Positions 1 to 7,689 of a DNA stretch of 7,736 nt are shown here, in pieces. Below the pieces are notes generated by a model. It was not told the origin of the DNA and did no database searches. It saw only the letters and a list, made by a program, of their open reading frames with translations. A program made the position numbers and the translations under genes. Position 1 is the stretch's first letter. Each line of letters begins with the position of its first letter. The stretch is from an uncultured Bacteroides sp. (GTDB taxonomy: Bacteria; Bacteroidota; Bacteroidia; Bacteroidales; Bacteroidaceae), in the NCBI GenBank assembly GCA_900557355.1, contig USSR01000320.1, forward strand, positions 1 to 7,736. Direction: 5' to 3'.

Positions 1-146
1 TACATCAACGATATACATACTTGACAGGAACTCTCTATTAGGAAAGGTATATTTATATATTACGCTGATAATTAGATGCATATATATCCACTCATTACAT
101 TCATACTTATATAACGATCTACCCAATATTGCACTGTAACAAGATA

Positions 147-160
147 TAATCAGCTGATTA
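147..160. repeat. 14-bp perfect palindrome
   Basis: TAATCAGCTGATTA is a perfect palindrome in otherwise AT-rich non-coding DNA. A 14-bp self-complementary site could be a dimeric regulator operator or a recombinase or nuclease site, but no promoter or gene start is recognisable beside it. One such palindrome can also occur by chance. Confidence 0.5.
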
Positions 161-273
161 ACAAATGCATACCTATTAACTATTCTATTTCTGAGGCATT
201 TATAATTAGTCTCAAGTTACTATATTGTCATTTTATGCAAGATAATTTACTTGCATCCACAATATATCTATAC

Positions 274-315
274 AAAAATGCGAAGAACATCCTATAAAAG
301 TATTCTTCGCATTTT
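274..315. terminator. Bidirectional intrinsic terminator
   Basis: AAAATGCGAAGAA (275-287) and TTCTTCGCATTTT (303-315) are a perfect 13-bp inverted repeat around a 15-base loop. The paired A-run and T-run at the outer ends give a T-tract in either direction: ATTTT on the plus strand and five T on the minus strand (278-274). This is the usual design for a terminator shared by converging genes. On the minus strand it would back up the terminator at 654-621. On the plus strand it would end a transcript entering from the left, but no plus-strand gene is identifiable in 1-274. Confidence 0.75.
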
Positions 316-560
316 ACGTATAGATTATTTATCAATAAAACAATCTTAAGATCAAAAAACTTACCTTTTTAAAAGTCTCAGATTTATCTTCATTACATAT
401 TCAATCATTAGTTGTACCTCAAAAAGTAGACACAGATATAATAAAAGATGCCGGAAGCGAATATTATTTTTATAAACAAAGAGCTAGTAGGCTTTGTAGA
501 CATCAAGAACTATATAGATCTTTATCAGTACATCACTATGCCCCCCTGTTATTGGATCCC

Positions 561-599
561 CACTATTAGGGTTCATTCGAGACTTGTACTCCTATAGTG
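561..599. repeat. Imperfect inverted repeat, 20-base spacer
   Basis: CACTATTAGG (561-570) and CCTATAGTG (591-599) pair over nine positions with one bulged T. A related CATCACTATG lies at 531-540. No T-run follows, so it is not a terminator. It may be a remnant or coincidental. Confidence 0.35.
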
Positions 600-620
600 T
601 ACGCTCATGCTGGTGTACCC

Positions 621-654
621 AAAAAGAAGGCACCTTCACAGGCACCTTCTTAAA
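621..654 (-). terminator. Intrinsic terminator of the four-gene operon
   Basis: The arms at 651-641 and 634-624 (minus-strand reading) are AAGAAGGTGCC and GGTGCCTTCTT around a 6-base loop. In minus-strand RNA all 11 positions pair if two G-U wobbles are allowed. The same DNA read on the plus strand gives two C-A mismatches in the middle of the stem. A run of five T (625-621) overlaps the end of the stem and continues past it. The strand-specific pairing and the T-run both point to a terminator for the minus-strand operon, 62 bases after the DUF4302 stop. Confidence 0.85.
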
Positions 655-676
655 AACACTTTAATTAAAACACTTT
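653..676. repeat. Short direct repeat between the two operon-end hairpins
   Basis: AAAACACTTT occurs at 653-662 and again at 667-676, separated by AATT. It fills the space between the hairpins at 674-693 and 621-654. A small local duplication is the simplest explanation. Confidence 0.55.
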
Positions 677-693
677 GGGTAAACATACCCAAA
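674..693 (-). repeat. Perfect 8-bp hairpin just after the operon
   Basis: TTTGGGTA at 674-681 and TACCCAAA at 686-693 form a perfect inverted repeat with a 4-base loop, 22 bases after the last stop codon. On the minus strand it is followed by GTGTTTT, a poor T-run, so it may be a weak first terminator or a hairpin that protects the 3' end of the mRNA. It sits just ahead of the stronger terminator at 654-621. Confidence 0.65.
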
Positions 694-703
694 TATACTT
701 ATA

Positions 704-721
704 AAGTAGAAGACTCTACTT
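704..721 (-). repeat. 7-bp hairpin overlapping the DUF4302 stop codon
   Basis: AAGTAGA (704-710) and TCTACTT (715-721) are a perfect inverted repeat with a 4-base loop. The TAG stop at 718-716 lies within one arm. The stem is AT-rich and weak alone. It is the first of three stem-loops in about 100 bases at the 3' end of the operon. No function can be assigned. Confidence 0.5.
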
Positions 722-2005
722 ATTGAGTGGATCTAATATTTCCTCTTTATATAATTTGATTGTATTTTTAGAATTAGAATTATCTGTCATTGTTATTACA
801 GTAGGATTTTCGTCACTATCGGCAGACAAAGTGAAAGTCTTTCCATTAAATGGATAAACCATATAGCTCCAATTATAATCATTCCATAAAGTGACACCAA
901 AATTATTACCTCTGGAAGCAAATGTAAAATTCACTTGATTGTCGCCCGCAGTTTTGTTATTGAAAAGTAAGAATCCTACTGTACCACCACAACTCCAATA
1001 AAAAGCGGTAGTTGTTGCATCATATGGTGTAAATAATGCATAATCCAAAGGAACCCCTAATGCCGGCATTACCTGAGTTTTGATAGCATTCCACCTAGCA
1101 ATTGCTTGAGGATCTCCTAATCCACTCATTGCAAAATACCAGTCGTTGTTGAGCAAAAGATAATTAAGTGGGAAAGTTGGAGTAAAGAGGGCATTTACAC
1201 CATTTGTTGGAGAAAAGGTACCATACTTTTCATCAGGCTGATATTTCAATTCCTCAATTGACTTTCCATTCAAAACCACCGGCTCACGGAATTTAATATT
1301 TCCTTCAGTCGTTATAATGTATGGCGCTTCTACTGTAACATCATTATCACCTTCCGTATAAGTAATTGCAAGGTTTCTATATGAAACTGTAACATCCGCT
1401 TTAAAATCACCCTCTGTATATTTATAAGCTATGAATTGAGAAAACACTTCATCTGCATCCTGAACACCTTGCAAGAAATCTTTCCATGCAACTGTTTCAG
1501 CCAATGGAGTCATTATGATTTTGGTAAGATTCTTCTTTCCTTTTAGTATCACCTTATCTTTAGTGGCCTCCATAATAGTAAACTCAAAGTCTCCTTCCAT
1601 ACCTTTTCCATCACTGCCTATTCCTCCGGGATTATGCGGATCTGAGAAAAAGTGCATTACTTCATTGTGGGTGTCAAAACTCAATACCGGACCAGCACTT
1701 TGCTTTAATACGTACGTACTGGCAACCTTTGCTCCAGCATCATATATGTCACTTGCTACTTGTACTGTACCATCTTCTGCAAATGAAACTAATATATTAT
1801 AACCTCCATAAGTTAGGTTTGCGGAAGGATAGTACTCCATCAACCAACCATTCTTGGCACTTGTCAATACCTCTTTATCAGCCTTTAGTGTCGCTTCAAT
1901 ACGATTGGCAGAAGAATCATTAAATAAATTTTCCTCTTCTGGTGTGCAGGATGAATAAAGAGCGACGGCAAGCGATATAAATAATAAATTAAATATTTTT
2001 TTCAT
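716..2005 (-). CDS. DUF4302-family lipoprotein
   Basis: This lipoprotein of unknown function is typically found in operons with SusC, SusD and the zinc metallohydrolase lipoprotein. The start MKKIFNLLFISLAVALYSSC gives a signal peptide with Cys20 as the likely lipidated residue. The lipobox is slightly unusual, with Tyr at position -3 (L-Y-S-S-C), but the acidic TPEEE after the cysteine fits surface lipoproteins of this phylum. The conserved N-terminal block is at about 30-85: an ANRIEATLKADKEVLTSAKNGWLMEYYP helix and strand, then GGYNILVSFAEDGTV. The remainder is rich in beta-strand and aromatic residues, with no catalytic motif I can see, so a ligand-binding or accessory role is more likely than an enzyme. 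It begins 8 bases after the metallohydrolase stop and is the last gene of the operon. Hairpins start at its stop codon. The 429-residue length looks complete. Confidence 0.9.
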   Translation of the reverse strand: MKKIFNLLFISLAVALYSSCTPEEENLFNDSSANRIEATLKADKEVLTSAKNGWLMEYYPSANLTYGGYNILVSFAEDGTVQVASDIYDAGAKVASTYVLKQSAGPVLSFDTHNEVMHFFSDPHNPGGIGSDGKGMEGDFEFTIMEATKDKVILKGKKNLTKIIMTPLAETVAWKDFLQGVQDADEVFSQFIAYKYTEGDFKADVTVSYRNLAITYTEGDNDVTVEAPYIITTEGNIKFREPVVLNGKSIEELKYQPDEKYGTFSPTNGVNALFTPTFPLNYLLLNNDWYFAMSGLGDPQAIARWNAIKTQVMPALGVPLDYALFTPYDATTTAFYWSCGGTVGFLLFNNKTAGDNQVNFTFASRGNNFGVTLWNDYNWSYMVYPFNGKTFTLSADSDENPTVITMTDNSNSKNTIKLYKEEILDPLNK

Positions 2006-2013
2006 ATTACTTT

Positions 2014-2949
2014 CTAATTAAGTGTTGTTAAATCAAGAGTAGCTACTTCTGCAGAGCGACGGGTAACGACTTTACGCAACTCATCAATATCTATTTGCCA
2101 ACTACCTTTTAAATATTCTCTTATAATTTCCAATTTATCAAGGATGGCCTGCTTACCAGATTCATCTTCACCAACAACTCCGGCTGCTAATAACTTTTGC
2201 CAAGCAGCTTCTGTGCGAGTTATGTAAACAGAAAGAATTTCTGCAAAATCTTCATTTGCTTCTTTGCTAGCATATCCTGATACAAAACCGGATTTAGGAG
2301 CATCAGGATCTTTCAAGTTAATCCAGTCCGTAGCTCTATAATTACCGGCAGAGATCAAATTGAAGTCTGTATCATAGTTTTTCTTCTGCTGCAAAATGTG
2401 GGTAAACTCATGGTGCATTGTTTGGAAAAACCAATAATTCAAGTCTGTTGTACTGCCACTCTTATCAGGGAATGGGCTATCGATATCAATATACGGATGC
2501 TCAATATCAATAACGTTCACATTATACAGTGTCACCTTTATTCCTCCTTCGGCAGTACCCATCACAATACTACCAGTGTTAGGATAGTACGCCGGAGAAC
2601 CAAACAGCTGCATCACTCGTGGACAATACATTTTGACGAATTCATCACCGGCTACTTCCTTATAAACATCAATCCATACATATTTCATCATTTTGGCCAG
2701 AGCTATAGACTTATCATAGTCTGCAGGAACCAGATTAAACTCCATGTTCGATTCCTTATCATCATATCTATAATTAAAACTGATATTATAGGGCGTTACA
2801 TAGTTCTTCATCAGCCAATTGTCGAATTCATTCATTTTCGGCTCTTCCGTATCAAAAATACTCTTTGAGTCAAGATCATCTTCACTGCAAGCCCCTAAGC
2901 ACAAAGTGAATGTAATCAATAAAAATAGTTTTATATATTTCATAATCAT
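2014..2949 (-). CDS. Substrate import-associated zinc metallohydrolase lipoprotein (Peptidase_Mx1-like)
   Basis: This is a predicted zinc-dependent peptidase anchored to the envelope by lipid and encoded with a SusC/SusD pair. Residues 1-20 are a signal peptide and Cys21 ends the lipobox LGAC, followed by SEDD. The zinc site is HEFTH at 180-184: His180 and His184 would bind zinc and Glu181 would be the catalytic base. An acidic ligand probably comes from ASKEANEDFAE (227-237; Glu233 or Glu237), giving a gluzincin-like arrangement. Other segments I recognise from this family are NLVPADYDKS, GSPAYYPNTGSIVMGTAEGG and the C-terminal SWQIDIDELRKVV. The 311-residue length is normal. Two starts are possible, ATG at 2949 or at 2943; the second gives a more usual MKYIKLF opening. 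It begins 17 bases after susD and ends 8 bases before the next gene. The natural substrate is unknown. The family call is confident from motif and context; the peptidase activity is inferred. Confidence 0.93.
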   Translation of the reverse strand: MIMKYIKLFLLITFTLCLGACSEDDLDSKSIFDTEEPKMNEFDNWLMKNYVTPYNISFNYRYDDKESNMEFNLVPADYDKSIALAKMMKYVWIDVYKEVAGDEFVKMYCPRVMQLFGSPAYYPNTGSIVMGTAEGGIKVTLYNVNVIDIEHPYIDIDSPFPDKSGSTTDLNYWFFQTMHHEFTHILQQKKNYDTDFNLISAGNYRATDWINLKDPDAPKSGFVSGYASKEANEDFAEILSVYITRTEAAWQKLLAAGVVGEDESGKQAILDKLEIIREYLKGSWQIDIDELRKVVTRRSAEVATLDLTTLN

Positions 2950-2966
2950 TTCATTTTTAAAGGTTA

Positions 2967-4565
2967 TTATCTTGGGTTAGCAGCCAAACCGGCATCAATA
3001 ACATCCGAAGGCAACTGGATGGCACGACGCAGATCACCGACTTTCAATATATCTGTAGCCAATCCATAACGGTTGTGCGCTACTTCTATGCCATAGCGTT
3101 TAATGTCACACCAGCGTTGTCCATCATGCATTGTCTCAATACGGCGCATGTGCAATACACATTGAATAAAATTCTCTTGCTCACCTGATGCTACAGCAAA
3201 TCCCTGAGGGTGAAGTTCTTTTTTGATAGTACGATCACTCCCCCCATCAGCCATAGATGGTATAGGGCAATATTTAATATCATTCCAGAATTTATTGATG
3301 CTTTCACGAGTCAATGTTTGCAGAGTATGAGTCATGCCATCATCATCAACATACGAAGAAAGGCAATTTGTAACTTGCCAACTATTTAAATCGGCAGCAG
3401 CTTCCTCATATTTCTCCAAAAATGTATAAGCCTCTGCACGACAAAGCAATGTTTCATTTGTTGTAAATGGAACAAATACAATATGCGCAAAACCTGTGCC
3501 GGATGTTTTGTCTGTATACTCCCAGAATTCATCCAACTTCGGGAAGCGTATAGTCTGATTCGAACCATAAAGTTTTCTACCCAGAATCAAGAAACTGCTG
3601 GAACCTGAAGAACCCCATGGACCTTTGGCCCAATAAGTCTCATAAGTGGTTATTTCCCGCCCATGATTGTAACGTGGCCCACTTCCGGAACCGATTCGCC
3701 CAGCAGCTGAATATGCCGGAATAATTAAAAGGTTGCAGTTTTCACTTGCCTGCACGTAGGCATTTGTCACGTCACCTGCTCCAAGTGGAATGTAATTGGT
3801 CATTTGACGCAATGCCCTATCCGGATTGCTTCCTAATACTTGCGTTGCGTATTCCACTACCTTCTGATAGTTTGACTTATCAGGTTTTACATAGAATAAG
3901 TTAAAGCGTGTTGCAAAAGCATAAGCAGCTTTTTTATTAAAATGATATTTAGGGACAGTGTAAACATCATCACTGATATATGGCAAAGCAGCTTCTATGT
4001 CCGCATTGATTTTTTCGTAAAGTTCTGCCATGGTTCCTCTTTCATATTTCACAATTACTTGAGTTTCCGGCTTTTCAGAATAGGGAATTCCCATATCCTT
4101 ATCTGCCGTTTCCGGGTTATAAGGTAAACAGAAGACATTTGCTAATACAAAGTGGGCATAAGCACGGCACATCAAAGCTTCCGCCTTTTGAGGAGCCAGA
4201 CTGGCGGGATCACCCAAATCATATATTGCCTGTATAGCTTGATTGGCAGCTGCTATGGCGCTATAATGAGTTTGCCACATGTAACGTGGATCATCATTAC
4301 CATCACTCGTGATATCTGACCACAAATAGATTTCCTCTTGATCCTTATAATTGACTGAATACTGAGGCCCGTGATCCACTACATTGTCACTACTATATTC
4401 CATCATGAGGACAGGGGTCTTGTTTGGATAAGCAGATACAAGTATAGATGTTACTTTTGCTTCCGTGTCAATTTCAGCACGGTTATCCGGCATCGTATTG
4501 AGGAAATCATCGCAGGAACCCAGCAAGAATGCAGTTCCTATAAGCGCTATATATATATGTTTCAT
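2967..4565 (-). CDS. SusD/RagB-family nutrient-binding outer-membrane lipoprotein
   Basis: This is the surface lipoprotein that caps the SusC barrel and binds the ligand. The 532 residues are a full family length. The start ATG at 4565 is followed by a short signal peptide with lipobox LGSC (15-18). Cys18 is the predicted lipidated residue, followed directly by DDFL, a normal start for mature Bacteroidota surface lipoproteins. Helical TPR-like segments are visible at about 124-145 (KAEALMCRAYAHFVLANVF) and 371-393 (ETLLCRAEAYTFLEKYEEA). The C-terminal SusD motif RRIETMHDGQRWCDIKRYG (474-492) and the ending IQLPSD are typical. The gene starts 22 bases after the SusC stop, with only a weak AAGAG ahead of the ATG, as usual in this phylum. 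The gene is intact although its SusC partner lacks a 5' end, so its expression would depend on whatever drives that operon. The sequence does not tell which ligand it binds. Confidence 0.96.
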   Translation of the reverse strand: MKHIYIALIGTAFLLGSCDDFLNTMPDNRAEIDTEAKVTSILVSAYPNKTPVLMMEYSSDNVVDHGPQYSVNYKDQEEIYLWSDITSDGNDDPRYMWQTHYSAIAAANQAIQAIYDLGDPASLAPQKAEALMCRAYAHFVLANVFCLPYNPETADKDMGIPYSEKPETQVIVKYERGTMAELYEKINADIEAALPYISDDVYTVPKYHFNKKAAYAFATRFNLFYVKPDKSNYQKVVEYATQVLGSNPDRALRQMTNYIPLGAGDVTNAYVQASENCNLLIIPAYSAAGRIGSGSGPRYNHGREITTYETYWAKGPWGSSGSSSFLILGRKLYGSNQTIRFPKLDEFWEYTDKTSGTGFAHIVFVPFTTNETLLCRAEAYTFLEKYEEAAADLNSWQVTNCLSSYVDDDGMTHTLQTLTRESINKFWNDIKYCPIPSMADGGSDRTIKKELHPQGFAVASGEQENFIQCVLHMRRIETMHDGQRWCDIKRYGIEVAHNRYGLATDILKVGDLRRAIQLPSDVIDAGLAANPR

Positions 4566-4587
4566 ATTTTTATTCTCTTTTTAATGG

Positions 4588-7500
4588 TTAAATTCCTAAT
4601 CTCAAGGTTAGCGTAAATTGGCGTGGTACGGGGACTGCCACACCTCCTGTATTGAAGAATTCAGGGTCTTGTCCGTTCAACGTCTTATCAGCATAAATCA
4701 AGAATAAGTTGGTTGCTTGAAGCTTAAGTGATAAGTTGTTGAATTTTAATGGTGCAATCCAGGATTTTGGAAAATCATATGATAATGAGATTTCTTTCAT
4801 GCGAATGAAGTCACCTTTAGCCACACGTGCAGTAGAACGGTTGTAAGCATTATAAGCATAACTCAAATGATTATATTCTTGATTTAAACGACGGTCCGCA
4901 ATAACAGGAATATTAGTCGTATTCTCATCGCCCGACTGCGTCCAACGGTTCTTGAATTCTTTGGGCATGGCTGCCAGGTCAGAATACCAGTTTTTGAAAA
5001 CCGGATCCAGACGGATAACATTACCAAATGAGTAGGTCATGAATACATTCAGCTTAAAACCTTTATAACTAAAGGTATTTCCAAAACTACCAGTAATAGT
5101 CGGATCTGTAGGCCCTTCGTATACCAAATAGTCTTTTACGCGCGATTGGAAGTTAAGATCTGTCACAGTCAGTGTGCCACTTTCATTAATAAAAGTAGGA
5201 AGACCCTCTTCGTTCAACCCTTGGAAGTCAATAGAGAACAGAGAACGCACGGGATAACCTTTCATTGTAAAACCGGAACCAATCACCATATCCAGAATAC
5301 GGGTGTTAGTTTCCAAATCCGTTACTTCATTTTTAGCTTGCGAGAAGATGAAGTCTGTATTCCATTTAAAATCCTTAGTTACAATATTGCGTGTAGACAA
5401 TGTAAACTCTATGCCATGCGATTTCATACTTGCTACATTGGCATACTTCATCACTTGTCCACCAATACCCATTGTGTTAATAGCACCAATCAAGTCATAA
5501 TTATCACGTTTATACCAATCAGCTGCTAAATTGATGCGATTGTCCAGAAAACCAATCTCAGCACCGATATTGAGTTCGTGTTTCTTTTCATAAGTAAGTT
5601 CACTATTCTCAAGGTCGTCAATCTGTAAACCCGATTCTTTCACTGAAGTAAATGGGCGCCAAGGATTAAAACTACTAATCACTACCCGAGAGTTGGTTAC
5701 GTTTGCCGGACCACGGTCTGCGGTCAGTGAATAAGATGCCTTTAAAGTCAGGTTTGATAATGTCGGTCGCAAATCTTCAAAGAATGCTTCTTCATGTACA
5801 TTCCAGGCACCAGACACATTCCAAGTAGGCAACCAACGAGAAGAACGACTCTTACCTAACTTATTGGAACCCTCATAGCGGATAGTACCATTAACAGTGT
5901 ATCGTCCTTTATATGAATAAGTACCTGTTGCGAAGAATGCCACCTCACGTGAACGGCTTTCTTCTACAGTATAATAATTTGTGTTCTCTTCATTGCCCTG
6001 CTTAAAGTACTGATAGTCATAAGAAGGGAGCATCCCCATCTCATACTGCATGCCTACACCATTAAACCATGTTTTCGTGCGATCCATAGAATTCACTTCC
6101 ATACCGCCGAAAAGGTTGATAATATGATCTTCTGCAAATACATCGTTATAATTCAATGTTCCACGGAAATCCCAACTATTCATTCCATATTTTGTTTCAC
6201 GATAAAATCCACCTACCGGTAATACACTGACGGGTAGAGAATTCACCTTGTCCGGATCGGTATACAGCCAGGGATTAGCATCACGCATGGTAGCATCATC
6301 CATTGCACGAAAAGCCCAAGCCTGGTTAGAATAATCTTTAACATAGTGTGATTGTGTCGTTGTAGAATATTTATAAGCGCCCAGAGCAGAAGCTTCTAAA
6401 TTTTTGAGTATTTTCCATTTTAATTCTCCTTGAAATTTCATATCAACTACATTTAAGTTCATGTAGTTGTTTTCAAGTTCATGCAGAATGTTGAACGGAG
6501 CATAATTGCGGACGTAGGTTTCATTAGCGTCCAATGTGCGTGAGGTATTTAATGCATATGAGTATGGATTAATATCAAAATCGCGTGATACTTCTCCGGT
6601 TACATAATTAGGTGTTGAACCTAAAGTGCCGGGAGCTTTTTGTTTACGATACGAAGCATTTCCTATCAGGTTCAATGATAAATTGCTGTAGATATTATAC
6701 AAGGCATTTACATTGGCTGTATAGCGTTGAACCGAGCTTTGTTTGGTCCATCCCGGATCGTTCATGACACTAAGTGATGTGTAATAAGAGGCTTTTTCTG
6801 TACCGCTTGACATGCTGATTGCATGGTTTTGTGAAACAGAACTATTGAACAGATAATCAAACCAATCTGTATTTCGGTACTCGGCTTGTTGCAAATAGGT
6901 ATTGATTGCCTTGGTTGTATTTGGCAGACCAAATCCACCATTTGGAGTATAGTCATTAATCAGATGATACATTTTGCCATAAACGCCACTGTCAGATGCG
7001 CGATAAACATTCGAAAAGTTTAAGTAACCGGCGTTTGCCATCTCCTTGAATACTCCCATCTGTTCTTGTGAATTCATTATATTGAAATTGGTATAGCTGG
7101 GCTTCATTCGCATCGTAAATTCGCCGGTATAACTAATTTTGTTGGAACCGGCCTTACCTTTCTTTGTTGTCACAACGATTACACCAGCCATTGCGCGTGC
7201 ACCATAGATAGAAGTGGCTGATCCATCTTTCAAAATCTGGAAGCTTTCAATATCATCCGCATTCAATCCTGAAATGGCTGAGCTAATCAGCGTAACTGCG
7301 TCACCGGATGACAAATCATCAGCACTAACCTCGGTAACATCCTCCATAATAACCCCATCTACTACCCACAGCGGCTTAGAACTACCATAAATAGAAGTAG
7401 CTCCACGTACGCGGATTTTAGGAGCTGTACCAAATGTGCCGGAGACATTCTGAACGGATACACCAGCAGCACGACCTTCCAGCGCACGGCTTATTTCAGG

Positions 7501-7689
7501 CAGGCCGTCTAATTTTACGTCATCGGCAGATAATTTTGATGTAGCACCAGTAAAGAGACGTTTGTCCATACGCTGCATACCAGTAACCACAACTTCCTGA
7601 AGCATTTCGCTGTCGATTTTCATCGTAACTTTTAAGCGTGGCTTGATACTTACTTCTTCTGTTTTCATACCAATGTAAGAAATTTGCAA
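4588..7689 (-). CDS. SusC/RagA-family TonB-dependent outer-membrane transporter, 5'-truncated
   Basis: This is the pore-forming half of a SusC/SusD importer, which moves a ligand across the outer membrane using TonB energy. Counting from the TTG at 7689 (1,033 codons), residues 1-25 are the last strand of the N-terminal carboxypeptidase-regulatory-like domain (LQISYIGM). LQEVVVTG (30-37) marks the start of the plug. The plug runs to about 180 with the SusC signature PLWVVDGV (106-113) and LKDGSATSIYGARA (153-166). The rest is a beta-barrel ending in QFTLTLRLGI. The family is usually about 90 residues longer, with a signal peptide. Here the frame continues upstream only eight codons before a TAG at 7716-7714, so no secretion signal is encoded. 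The TTG is only a nominal start; the first in-frame ATG (7668) lies inside the domain. The body has no internal stop or frameshift. As it stands the gene cannot give an exported transporter. It looks like a silent cassette or a 5'-broken pseudogene. The family call is secure; the expression state is inferred. Confidence 0.93.
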   Translation of the reverse strand: MQISYIGMKTEEVSIKPRLKVTMKIDSEMLQEVVVTGMQRMDKRLFTGATSKLSADDVKLDGLPEISRALEGRAAGVSVQNVSGTFGTAPKIRVRGATSIYGSSKPLWVVDGVIMEDVTEVSADDLSSGDAVTLISSAISGLNADDIESFQILKDGSATSIYGARAMAGVIVVTTKKGKAGSNKISYTGEFTMRMKPSYTNFNIMNSQEQMGVFKEMANAGYLNFSNVYRASDSGVYGKMYHLINDYTPNGGFGLPNTTKAINTYLQQAEYRNTDWFDYLFNSSVSQNHAISMSSGTEKASYYTSLSVMNDPGWTKQSSVQRYTANVNALYNIYSNLSLNLIGNASYRKQKAPGTLGSTPNYVTGEVSRDFDINPYSYALNTSRTLDANETYVRNYAPFNILHELENNYMNLNVVDMKFQGELKWKILKNLEASALGAYKYSTTTQSHYVKDYSNQAWAFRAMDDATMRDANPWLYTDPDKVNSLPVSVLPVGGFYRETKYGMNSWDFRGTLNYNDVFAEDHIINLFGGMEVNSMDRTKTWFNGVGMQYEMGMLPSYDYQYFKQGNEENTNYYTVEESRSREVAFFATGTYSYKGRYTVNGTIRYEGSNKLGKSRSSRWLPTWNVSGAWNVHEEAFFEDLRPTLSNLTLKASYSLTADRGPANVTNSRVVISSFNPWRPFTSVKESGLQIDDLENSELTYEKKHELNIGAEIGFLDNRINLAADWYKRDNYDLIGAINTMGIGGQVMKYANVASMKSHGIEFTLSTRNIVTKDFKWNTDFIFSQAKNEVTDLETNTRILDMVIGSGFTMKGYPVRSLFSIDFQGLNEEGLPTFINESGTLTVTDLNFQSRVKDYLVYEGPTDPTITGSFGNTFSYKGFKLNVFMTYSFGNVIRLDPVFKNWYSDLAAMPKEFKNRWTQSGDENTTNIPVIADRRLNQEYNHLSYAYNAYNRSTARVAKGDFIRMKEISLSYDFPKSWIAPLKFNNLSLKLQATNLFLIYADKTLNGQDPEFFNTGGVAVPVPRQFTLTLRLGI

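Larger units (their letters stand above)
1..715. other. AT-rich non-coding region downstream of the operon
   Basis: No gene is supported in these 715 bases. The stretch holds the operon-end hairpins (620-721), a bidirectional terminator (274-315), a palindrome (147-160) and short repeats. Open frames exist but look like chance: 2-139 plus, 45 codons without an ATG; 339-569 plus, 76 codons without an ATG; 448-597 plus, 49 codons from an ATG (MPEANIIFINKELVGF); and 576-484 minus, 30 codons. None has a recognised domain, signal peptide or clear ribosome binding region. No tRNA, CRISPR or insertion sequence is visible. It could contain decayed coding sequence. Confidence 0.7.

Noticed and set aside
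2..139. A 45-codon stop-free plus-strand stretch entering from the left edge, possibly the tail of a gene
   Set aside because: The composition is very AT-rich, with many Ile, Tyr and Leu codons and no recognisable protein. It cannot be told from chance without the sequence to the left.
484..576. A 30-codon minus-strand open frame (MNPNSGDPITGG...) after the operon terminator
   Set aside because: It is too short, lies after a strong terminator without a visible promoter, and I recognise no family.
448..597. A 49-codon plus-strand open frame starting MPEANIIFINKELVGF
   Set aside because: It has no known family, no clear ribosome binding region and an odd proline- and cysteine-containing tail; an overlapping frame (339-569) is equally open, as expected of chance or remnant DNA.
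690..697. A perfect minus-strand match to the Bacteroides -7 promoter element TAnnTTTG (TATATTTG)
   Set aside because: There is no -33 TTTG at the right distance, it overlaps an operon-end hairpin, and no gene lies downstream.
2398..2868. A 156-codon plus-strand open frame opposite the metallohydrolase gene
   Set aside because: It is antisense to a gene with clear family motifs and has no recognisable domain or signal. The other plus-strand frames within 1515-1923, 3942-4127, 4371-4616 and 5146-5529 are shadows for the same reason.
6762..6956. A 64-codon minus-strand frame inside the SusC gene
   Set aside because: It is out of frame within an unbroken, well-conserved coding region and encodes no recognisable protein; the same holds for 3386-3568 within SusD.
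7666..7689. TTG at 7689 or ATG at 7668 as a genuine translation start for a shorter SusC
   Set aside because: Both lie within the N-terminal domain and would give a protein with no signal peptide, which could not reach the outer membrane. The TTG also aligns with an ordinary internal leucine of the KTLQISYIG motif.
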